A stretch of 5,343 bases of DNA from Chloroflexota bacterium (GTDB taxonomy: Bacteria > Chloroflexota > Dormibacteria > Aeolococcales > Aeolococcaceae), in assembly GCA_005889515.1 (NCBI GenBank), contig VBHE01000181.1:4617-9959 (forward strand), read 5' to 3'. A program made the translations under genes and the position numbers. This document shows, piece by piece, positions 1 through 5,343 of this stretch (the stretch's first letter is position 1; the number at the start of each line of letters is the position of its first letter). Under the pieces are notes generated by a model. The model was not told the DNA's origin. It searched no databases and saw nothing but the letters and a program-made list of their open reading frames with translations.

Positions 1-42
1 GCAGCGCGAGGGCGGCCAGGGCCGGGGACGCGATCGGCGGCC

Positions 43-835
43 TCAGCGCCGGAAGCTCCGCGCCAGGATCGAGAAGGTGTTGGCTCTGCCGAGGCGTTCC
101 CCGACCCGCTGCCAGACGGCGGATTGAGTCGACCAGTAGGGCAGCAGCGAGACGGCGTCGAAGCGAGGGCGGAGGGCGGAGAGCAGAGCGCTGTGATCCA
201 CTCCACGCCGGACGACGTGGTATTCGACGACGTCGCGCGGATTGCGATTGTCGTGAAAACCACGAATGCGCCGCAGCCGGGTCCTGGCTCCCTCGATATA
301 GTCGCCCCTCGTGGCCCGCCACGAGAGGTATGCCAGCCTGGTGAGATACGAGTCGCTCGGGCTCAGGCTCGGGTACCAGAGGGGGTCCTGGACGGTGATC
401 AGGCTTCCTCCCCTGGCCAGGTGCCTGGTGATCGCATTCTCGACGAAGGAGACGTAGTCGGGGATGTGATGCAGCACCGAGGCGCAGACGACGAGGGAGA
501 AGACGTCGTCACCGAGGATGCTCAGAGAGCCGTCCTCGTCGAAGAGCGCCGAGAATCGTGGTTTCAGCCCATATCGCGGTCGCGACGACGGTGCAGCCGG
601 CGGCGAGTGCCGGCTCCGTGTAGCCGCCGTGCCCTGCGCCCACCTCCAGAACGGTCAGCGGCAGGCCGTTGCCCTCGATGATCCTGATCTCGTCGCGAAG
701 CAGCGAGACGAGCCGGTTGTACAGCGACCAGTGCCGGAGATGCGGGCTCCCCGCGCGGTAGTCGTGGGCGGATCCGTGGCCGACACCCTGCAACGAGTGC
801 GGAGACAACGAGGCGTCCGTCGCGGGTCCGGTCAC
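43..835 (-). pseudogene. Class I SAM-dependent methyltransferase, frame-disrupted
   Basis: Two minus-strand segments in different frames together make one methyltransferase. The N-terminal part (GTG at 835, about 108 codons to a stop at 509-511) contains the SAM-binding motif I, LEVGAGHGG, at residues 63-71, followed by the second strand CTVVAT. The C-terminal part is open from about 580 down to TGA at 43-45. It reads RYGLKPRFSALFDEDGS, then VVCASVLHHIPDY (motif IV region), the RGGSLITVQDPLWYP strand and a C-terminal extension with EYHVVRRGVD and PYWSTQ. Going from one frame to the other skips one base net. The acidic residue expected at the end of strand 2, which contacts the SAM ribose, is absent (VVATA). 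From the usual fold, the helix after strand 2 also looks about ten residues short, suggesting a small deletion rather than a plain one-base error. The substrate is unknown; a sugar or polysaccharide is suggested only by context. No good ribosome binding site precedes GTG 835, so the exact start is uncertain. The gene could be intact in the organism if this is an assembly error. Confidence 0.75.
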
Positions 836-858
836 GTGTGGAGGGTGGTCATCACGTG
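833..858. promoter_or_regulatory. Paired CACGTG palindromes, possible operator
   Basis: The perfect 6-bp palindrome CACGTG occurs at 833-838 and again at 853-858. The repeats start exactly 20 bases apart, about two helical turns, so both would face the same side of the DNA. The first overlaps the GTG start of the minus-strand methyltransferase. Such spacing suits a dimeric regulator, but CACGTG is common in GC-rich DNA and also appears inside genes of this window, so this is only a suggestion. Confidence 0.2.
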
Positions 859-978
859 CCGCAGCACAATCGTCCGCCTACTCGTGGAGCATGCACCGGC
901 ATTGCCACAGTCGCAAGAGTCACCGCCCCTCGAAACAACACCGAACAGTGACCGATCGACGGCCCGGAGTCAAGCCTG

Positions 979-990
979 CCGACCGGTCGG
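979..990. promoter_or_regulatory. 12-bp perfect palindrome, possible operator
   Basis: CCGACCGGTCGG is a perfect inverted repeat with no spacer. It lies about 160 bases upstream of the likely ATG of the beta-helix gene, in the divergent intergenic region. The flanking bases do not extend the symmetry. It could be a binding site for a dimeric repressor; chance occurrence in GC-rich DNA is also possible. Confidence 0.2.
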
Positions 991-1137
991 ATGTGTGCAG
1001 CACCGGCGCCATCACCGCGTCGCCACCCACTCGTCACACATCCGCACCCGCATGTCATGTGGTCGGCTCGGCTGTCGACGAGGATGTCCGATGGTCGCCG
1101 AACCGGCTTCGCGTATCGTTTCCGTTCTACGGACGGG

Positions 1138-1143
1138 AGGAGG
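1138..1143 (+). promoter_or_regulatory. Shine-Dalgarno sequence AGGAGG before ATG 1151
   Basis: A perfect AGGAGG, inside a longer purine run at 1135-1145, ends 7 bases before ATG 1151. This is the best ribosome binding site in the window. It decides the start of the beta-helix gene, yet the ATG it serves is in a different frame from the body of that gene, which implies a frameshift downstream. Confidence 0.75.
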
Positions 1144-1150
1144 GGCACCC

Positions 1151-1205
1151 ATGCCGAACCCCACCGAGACCCGAGGCCGCCGGGGCGGCCTGGGGTTCCG
1201 GCCGC
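1151..1205 (+). other. Likely true 5' end of the beta-helix gene, in another frame
   Basis: From ATG 1151 the frame reads MPNPTETRGRRGGLGFRPR with G or C at nearly every third position up to about 1200. That is how a real coding start should look, and the Arg-rich stretch suits the positively charged n-region of a signal peptide. After about 1206 the bias moves to the frame one base further on, where the hydrophobic h-region STLLTATLSVGALG and the rest of the gene are read. I infer that these bases are the missing N-terminus of the secreted beta-helix protein, separated from it by an apparent indel of net one extra base (or two missing) between about 1200 and 1240. Confidence 0.55.
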
Positions 1206-3392
1206 GTGGAGGCGCGGGCCGCCGTCAGCGGCTCCGCCTCGACACTGCTGACGGCGACCCTGTCGGTGGGGGCGCTGGGGCAGCACGGCGCCTCCGCGAC
1301 GGTCACCACCTCGACGGTCGCGGTGGTGGGCGGCGCCACCACCTTCGCATCGGGCAACGGCGGGGCACCCACCACCCCACTCCCAAAGGGCGTCGTGAGC
1401 GGCGATCTGCTGGTCGCCTACGTGGAGAGCTATCCGTTCACCACGATCACCTGCGGACAGGGATGGACGAAGCAGCTGGACGCCGTGAACGGGAGCGCCT
1501 CACGGCTGGCGGCCTGCACCCGGTTTGCGGGCGCGAACGAGTCGAGCCCGGCCGCCTCGGTGAACCCGCCGACGCAGGTCTCGATGATCACGATGGCCTT
1601 CTCGGGCGCGGACCCTTCCCATCCGGTCGAGGCGGCGGCGGGAGCCGCAGGGCTCACCTCTCCCAGCGTCTCCAGCACCGTGCCGCAACCGTTGCTGGTG
1701 CTGGGCGAGGGCAGCAACACGTGGCAGGCGGTCGCCCACGCACCGGCGGGAGCCACCCTCGGCGCCACCGTCAACGACTCGGCCAACTCCCAGGTGGCGG
1801 TCGCCACCAGGCCCGGCGGCGCGGCCGGACCAACCGGCGCCAGCACCTGGTCCACCTCGCCTCCGAGCACCAGCGCCGCCTCCGCCACCCTGGCGCTTCG
1901 CCCCACGGCGAGCACGGCCACGCCCACCCCCACGCCCTCGCCCACGGCGTCGCCGACGCCCACGCCGGGCGCAGGGTACCCCGCCGCACCCCCAGCGCAG
2001 ATCTGTGGCAACGCCACCCTGCTCGGCGGCCCATCCATCCAGCCCGGCGGGTCGATCCGGGTCGACCCCGGCGCGAACCTCAACACCGTGACCCAGGCCC
2101 AACCGCCGGGGACGACCTTCTGGCTCTCACCCGGGACGTTCACGGTCGGTACCGATCCATACGGCCAGGTGATCCCCAAGGACGGCGACGTCTACGTCGG
2201 TGCACCCGGGGCGGTTCTCGACGGCCAGCACCTGAACCGCTACGCCTTCACCCAGCAGGCGGCGAACGTCACCATCAGCCACCTCACCATCCAGAACTTC
2301 GGAGCCGCCGGCACCAACCGCGACGAGGGCGTCGTGAACCACGACGGCGGCACCGGGTGGACGATCGAGTACGACACCATCCAGAACAACGCGGGCGCCG
2401 GAGTGTTCATCGGCAGCGGCAACACGGTGAGGTTCAACTGCCTCCAAGACAACGGTCAGTATGGCTTCAGCATGTACAAGGCGGTCCAGGGTTCGCTGAC
2501 GGCGATCGTGCTCACCCACAACGAGGTCGCTGGGAACGACACAGACGACTGGGAGACGCGGATCCCGGGCTGCGGATGCACCGGCGGCGGAAAGTTCTGG
2601 GACGCTCACAACGTCACCGTCACCGACAACTGGGTGCACGACAACAGGAGCGTCGGCCTGTGGGCGGACACCGACGACTACGGCTTCCTGATCGACGGCA
2701 ACTACATCGACGACAACGCCGCCGAGGGGATCTTCTACGAGATCAGCTACAACGCGAGGATCACGAGCAACACCCTGAAGCGCAACGCCCTGGTCAAGGG
2801 CGCCGCGTATGCGGCCAGAGGGGACAACTTCCCGGTCGCCGCCGTCTACCTGTCGGAGAGTGGCGGGGACAGCCGGGTGAACGCCGGCGCCTACTCGACC
2901 CTCGAGGTGGCCGGGAACGATCTCGAGGACAACTGGGGTGGTGTGACCATCTGGGAGAACGCCGACCGCTTCTGCAACTCACCGGCGAACACCAGCAGCT
3001 CGTACTGCACCCTGGGAGGAGCTGCCAGCCTGAGCACCTGCGTCCAGGGCACCATCGACAAGGCGCCGTACTACTCCGACTGCCGCTGGAAGGCACAGAA
3101 CATCTCCGTGCACGACAACCTGCTCGTCTTCCACCGCGCCGACGTCGGCTGCACCACCTCGGGGTGCGGTCAGCAGGCGATCCTCTCCAACTTCGGCACC
3201 TACCCCAGCTGGTCACCATACCAGGGCACGGTGATCCAGGATGCGATCGCGTATGGGCAGAACAACCGATTCAGCAACAATCACTACGTGGGCGACTGGG
3301 CGTTCACAGCGTACGAGGCTGGACGCTTCCTGCGCTTCGCGGCGTGGCAGGCGGCCCCCTACAGCCAGGACGCCGGGAGCACGATCGGATAG
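1206..3392 (+). CDS. Secreted right-handed parallel beta-helix repeat protein
   Basis: This is the uninterrupted in-frame part, 728 codons from GTG 1206 to TAG. Residues 12-25 (STLLTATLSVGALG) are hydrophobic and end in GASA, a plausible signal peptidase site after residue 31. Residues 32-232 look like an extracellular beta-sandwich: VSGDLLVAYV, then GWTKQL, then MITMAFSGADPSHPVEA, with cysteines at 83 and 104 that could pair. A Pro/Thr linker follows (233-254). From about residue 266 an N-cap (PPGTTFWLSPGTFTV, VYVGAPGAVLDGQ) leads into about ten coils of a right-handed parallel beta-helix. Typical rungs are VTISHLTIQNF, WTIEYDTIQNN, NVTVTDNWVHDN, FLIDGNYIDDNAAEGIFY and LEVAGNDLEDNWGGVTIW, with the Asn ladder usual for this fold. 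The fold occurs in pectate lyases, C5-epimerases, NosD-like and glycan-binding proteins. I cannot identify a catalytic set, so lyase, epimerase or binding are all open. Weak ribosome binding before GTG 1206 makes ATG 1151 the better start, with a frameshift. Other in-frame starts (ATG 891, GTG 1059) lack coding bias downstream. Confidence 0.8.
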   Translation: MEARAAVSGSASTLLTATLSVGALGQHGASATVTTSTVAVVGGATTFASGNGGAPTTPLPKGVVSGDLLVAYVESYPFTTITCGQGWTKQLDAVNGSASRLAACTRFAGANESSPAASVNPPTQVSMITMAFSGADPSHPVEAAAGAAGLTSPSVSSTVPQPLLVLGEGSNTWQAVAHAPAGATLGATVNDSANSQVAVATRPGGAAGPTGASTWSTSPPSTSAASATLALRPTASTATPTPTPSPTASPTPTPGAGYPAAPPAQICGNATLLGGPSIQPGGSIRVDPGANLNTVTQAQPPGTTFWLSPGTFTVGTDPYGQVIPKDGDVYVGAPGAVLDGQHLNRYAFTQQAANVTISHLTIQNFGAAGTNRDEGVVNHDGGTGWTIEYDTIQNNAGAGVFIGSGNTVRFNCLQDNGQYGFSMYKAVQGSLTAIVLTHNEVAGNDTDDWETRIPGCGCTGGGKFWDAHNVTVTDNWVHDNRSVGLWADTDDYGFLIDGNYIDDNAAEGIFYEISYNARITSNTLKRNALVKGAAYAARGDNFPVAAVYLSESGGDSRVNAGAYSTLEVAGNDLEDNWGGVTIWENADRFCNSPANTSSSYCTLGGAASLSTCVQGTIDKAPYYSDCRWKAQNISVHDNLLVFHRADVGCTTSGCGQQAILSNFGTYPSWSPYQGTVIQDAIAYGQNNRFSNNHYVGDWAFTAYEAGRFLRFAAWQAAPYSQDAGSTIG
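1902..1967 (+). repeat. Low-complexity Pro/Thr linker-coding repeat
   Basis: Twenty-two codons made almost only of CCC/CCG, ACG/ACC and GCG/TCG encode a Pro-Thr-Ser-Ala linker with PTPTP at both ends. It joins the N-terminal beta-sandwich-like domain to the beta-helix. Such linkers are typical of secreted multidomain glycan-active proteins of high-GC bacteria and are often O-glycosylated. The DNA repetitiveness could also favour slippage, though the frame is kept here. Confidence 0.8.
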
Positions 3393-3395
3393 CGC

Positions 3396-3414
3396 CCGGC
3401 GCCGGATCAGGCGC
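3396..3414. terminator. Possible shared hairpin between convergent genes
   Basis: The gap between the beta-helix stop and the convergent methyltransferase stop is 14 bases. It holds the perfect palindrome CCGGCGCCGG (3396-3405). An alternative hairpin pairs GCGCC (3399-3403) with GGCGC (3410-3414) around a six-base loop that includes the minus-strand TGA. There is no T tract on either side, so intrinsic termination would be weak at best. Confidence 0.25.
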
Positions 3415-4315
3415 GGCCGGCGGACGCGACCACGGGCGGGGCGTCCTTCACCGCCTCGACGTACAGATGCCACCCGAGCCGGCGCTCCAGCCACCGGGCC
3501 ACGGCGGAGCGGCTGAACCGGTCACCGCCCGGGTAGAGGCGCAGGTTGAGATACCTGACCTGCATCGACGTTGCGCGGAGGCCGTCGCAGAGGAGACCGC
3601 GCAGCTCGTCCTCGGAGTACACCTTGGACAGCGGATTGGCCGGCCCGTCGGTGTTGTGGGAGAGGAAGAGCGCAGGGTCACGCACATAGCGGAGCCCATG
3701 GGCGGAGAGCAGCGCCCGATGCCCCGACACCACATCGGGCGGCTCGCCGGTGAGGCGGGACACCAGCGACGTCGTCCCGGGAACCGCGAGCACGAGGCAG
3801 AGCGCCCGCCGGACCACCATGATCGACACGTGGTAGTTGATCGACCGCCGGTGGTAGACCATCACCAGGGCCATCCCTCCCGGCCGCAGGACACGGTGGA
3901 ACTCACGCACCGCCGCCTCGGTGTCGCGCACGTGGTGGATGACGCCATGGGAGAAGACCAGGTCGAAGCTGCGGTCCGCAAAGGGAAGAGCGGTGATCGA
4001 GCCGGCGACGAATCGCCCGGGCAGGCGGTCGAGCTCGAAGCGGCGCGTGGCCAGGGCCAGGGCGGTCGGGCTGAAGTCCAGTCCGGTGTAGTGGGCACCG
4101 GCCGCGGCGAAGCGCGCCCCGTCGGTGCCGATCCCGCACCCCGCCTCGAGGACGTCGCAGCCCGACCACCGCTCGAAGCGGACCACCTCGGGGATGTGCG
4201 GCTCGAGCGCGTACCGCCGCGCGGTCACCTCGTCGTAGAACGCCCTGGTCCCGATCGGCGCCCGGGCGGTGCGAAAGCCGGGCTGGTACCTGGTCCAGAA
4301 CTCCCGGTTCCTCAC
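3407..4315 (-). CDS. Class I SAM-dependent methyltransferase
   Basis: A complete 302-residue protein from GTG 4315 to TGA. The order of Rossmann motifs is clear. Motif I is VLEAGCGIGTDGARFAAAG (residues 55-73). The acidic ribose contact is D80 in GLDFSPTALALA. The ALPFADRSFDLVFSHGVIHHV segment (109-129) contains motif IV, and EFHRVLRPGGMALVMVYH follows. This is the Methyltransf_11/UbiE-like pattern. About 140 further residues, including HNTDGPANPLSKVYSEDELR and RYLNLRLYPGGDRF, form a C-terminal extension that probably sets substrate choice. I chose GTG 4315 because it sits in a GTGA overlap with the upstream heparinase-like gene and has GGAG eight bases before it. The open frame reaches back to 4780, but that part is the antisense-phase shadow of the upstream gene. 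The overlap indicates one operon with translational coupling. The substrate is not shown by sequence; a sugar or glycan precursor is suggested by the neighbour. It belongs to a different subfamily from the broken methyltransferase at the left end. Confidence 0.88.
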   Translation of the reverse strand: MRNREFWTRYQPGFRTARAPIGTRAFYDEVTARRYALEPHIPEVVRFERWSGCDVLEAGCGIGTDGARFAAAGAHYTGLDFSPTALALATRRFELDRLPGRFVAGSITALPFADRSFDLVFSHGVIHHVRDTEAAVREFHRVLRPGGMALVMVYHRRSINYHVSIMVVRRALCLVLAVPGTTSLVSRLTGEPPDVVSGHRALLSAHGLRYVRDPALFLSHNTDGPANPLSKVYSEDELRGLLCDGLRATSMQVRYLNLRLYPGGDRFSRSAVARWLERRLGWHLYVEAVKDAPPVVASAGRA

Positions 4316-5343
4316 CGATGAAACTCCAGGACGCTCACCATGTCGCCGTCCCCGGGTCCGCAGACACCGCGTCCCACGAGAGTGATCGCGGGCTCCCGCC
4401 TGCCGAATCCGGGTGAGTGCCAGCCGGCGATGGGATCCGTCTCCCCCCGATGGGCTGACCAGCAGAGGCGCTCGGGAAGCCGCAGGGTGGCCGATCCCCG
4501 ACCTGCTACCGGCCACTCGAGGTGGGCGACGGCGCCGCTGAGATCGGCGTGGACGGCGGGACCGAGATGGAACGCCAGCCGGCAGCGGTGACGGCCGCCG
4601 CTCCGCACCCGGTCGACCACCGTGACGCGGCGTTCGCAGCGGTCGAGTCGCACCGTCCGGCGGTGCACCGCGGGGGGGTCGAGCCGTCGGTACCCGTCGT
4701 GCTCTGCGGTCCACGACAGGATGCGAGCATCGTCCTCCTCGGTGAGGTGGAGCACGTGACCGTGCGCGTGACGGGACCACAGGAAGGGACCGCCCGAACT
4801 CGATTGGTCGCGCTCGTCGAGTTCGAGCGTGTTGTGCCCGAGGGTCGGCCGGAAGTAGGAGCGCCAGGCGGGCTCGCCGTGATAGCAGTACGTGCCCGGG
4901 TCGGCGAGCACCTCGACGCCGCCATGGCGGACCTCGATCGACAGGGCGTCGGCGTGCGCGTGCGCCGCGATGGAGAGGAAGCCGTGCGGTCCACCGTCAC
5001 AGCGAACCCATATCTCCGGCAGGTCGGCCACCGAGGTTCTGAGCAGGGTGAGCCCGGCGTCGGCGAAGTGGAACGGCCGTCGTCCAGGACGGTCGTGGAT
5101 CTCCCTCCGCCGGCCCACCAGACCGGTCAGGAGCGTGCTCCGCGCATCTCCCCGCACCGTGGCGGGCCACCAGGGCCGGGCGCCGACCAGGGCAGCACCC
5201 AGGGCGAGGAGCGAGGACCACGAGGTGCCCTCGACAGCGTCGAGGACGAGGGCCCGCCCATCGTCGCCGTCTCCCTGGCGCGGCCCTGCGAGCCGCTCGT
5301 CGACGAGGGCGGCGGCGGCGTCGACCATCCGGCACAGGCTCCC
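4312..5343 (-). CDS. Heparinase II/III-like polysaccharide lyase, C-terminal part
   Basis: The last 343 codons of a gene that enters from beyond the right edge; ATG 5326-5328 is internal because the frame stays open to the edge. The heparinase II/III-like beta-sheet domain begins near FHFADAGLTLLRT. Numbering from the edge, HAHADALS (His128, His130, Asp132), LADPGTYCYHG (Tyr152, Tyr154) and WRSYFRPTLGHNTLELD (Tyr163, His170) are the conserved signature. Known lyases of this superfamily use His and Tyr for beta-elimination at uronic acids. Beyond it lie beta-sandwich strands ending in MVSVLEFHR. Full-length family members are usually 550-700 residues, so the N-terminal alpha/alpha toroid and any signal peptide lie outside the window; location in the cell cannot be judged. 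Members of this family are often encoded in exopolysaccharide clusters, where they trim or release polymer. TGA 4312-4314 overlaps the next gene's GTG. Exact substrate (alginate-, heparin- or other uronate-containing glycan) is not determinable. Confidence 0.85.
   Translation of the reverse strand, partial: GSLCRMVDAAAALVDERLAGPRQGDGDDGRALVLDAVEGTSWSSLLALGAALVGARPWWPATVRGDARSTLLTGLVGRRREIHDRPGRRPFHFADAGLTLLRTSVADLPEIWVRCDGGPHGFLSIAAHAHADALSIEVRHGGVEVLADPGTYCYHGEPAWRSYFRPTLGHNTLELDERDQSSSGGPFLWSRHAHGHVLHLTEEDDARILSWTAEHDGYRRLDPPAVHRRTVRLDRCERRVTVVDRVRSGGRHRCRLAFHLGPAVHADLSGAVAHLEWPVAGRGSATLRLPERLCWSAHRGETDPIAGWHSPGFGRREPAITLVGRGVCGPGDGDMVSVLEFHR

Larger units (their letters stand above)
836..1150. 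other. Divergent intergenic region
   Basis: About 315 bases lie between the divergently oriented methyltransferase and beta-helix genes, so promoters for both would be expected here. All frames lose the strong third-position G/C bias of the neighbouring genes, which supports a non-coding assignment even though a plus-strand frame is open from ATG 891. The stretch 900-960 is somewhat less GC-rich than its surroundings. Visible elements are two CACGTG hexamers at the left end, a 12-bp palindrome at 979-990 and a Shine-Dalgarno sequence at the right end. I found no convincing -35/-10 pair on either strand. Confidence 0.55.

Noticed and set aside
1..42. Start of another minus-strand gene downstream of the broken methyltransferase
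   Set aside because: No start codon, ribosome binding site or recognisable peptide is visible in these 42 bases.
891..1205. N-terminal extension of the beta-helix protein from ATG 891
   Set aside because: The translated stretch (MHRHCHSRKSHRPSKQ and onward) lacks coding bias and any domain, would bury the signal peptide more than 100 residues inside, and has no ribosome binding site.
1430..2179. A 249-codon minus-strand open frame antisense to the beta-helix gene
   Set aside because: It mirrors the codon phase of the sense gene, contains antisense translations of the Pro/Thr linker, and shows no motif of its own.
3393..3420. Strong intrinsic terminator between the convergent genes
   Set aside because: The GC-rich palindrome is present but has no T tract and only a short stem, so I kept it only as a low-confidence entry.
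518..4321. A 1267-codon plus-strand open frame spanning most of the window
   Set aside because: It is very rich in Arg, Gly, His and Pro with no recognisable domain, it overlaps real genes on both strands, and its codon bias is wrong except at 1151-1205. It is the stop-poor shadow frame expected in GC-rich DNA.
4316..4780. N-terminal extension of the methyltransferase back to 4780
   Set aside because: It overlaps the heparinase-like gene on the same strand in another frame, is Arg/Pro/Ser-rich low-complexity sequence, and the GTG at 4315 with its ribosome binding site and GTGA overlap explains the start.

Overview
The window is GC-rich DNA with strong third-position G/C bias in its reading frames. 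It carries four protein-coding loci and no RNA gene, insertion sequence or CRISPR array that I can see. The base composition, the frequent GTG starts and a secreted protein with a Pro/Thr linker suggest an actinobacterium or another high-GC soil-type lineage. The sequence alone does not fix the taxon.

Layout: (1) 43-835, minus strand: a class I SAM-dependent methyltransferase split between two frames near 570-590, so probably a pseudogene or a sequence error. (2) 836-1150: a divergent intergenic region with two CACGTG hexamers, one 12-bp palindrome and, at its right edge, a perfect AGGAGG Shine-Dalgarno sequence. (3) 1151/1206-3392, plus strand: a large secreted protein with a signal peptide, a beta-sandwich-like domain, a Pro/Thr linker and a right-handed parallel beta-helix. 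Its best start (ATG 1151) lies in a different frame from its body, so a second frameshift is likely. (4) 3407-4315, minus strand: an intact class I methyltransferase, convergent with gene 3. (5) 4312-5343, minus strand: the C-terminal part of a heparinase II/III-like (alginate-lyase-type) protein that runs off the right edge. Its TGA overlaps the GTG start of gene 4.

Together, a heparinase II/III-type polysaccharide lyase, a secreted beta-helix protein (a fold common in pectate lyases, epimerases and glycan-binding proteins) and two methyltransferases fit one edge of an exopolysaccharide or cell-surface glycan synthesis and tailoring locus. That is inference from family and context, because no glycosyltransferase, flippase or polymerase is visible. 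I see no convincing sign of a wholly new kind of system. The most notable points are the two frame disruptions with the same net phase and the unassigned multidomain secreted beta-helix protein.
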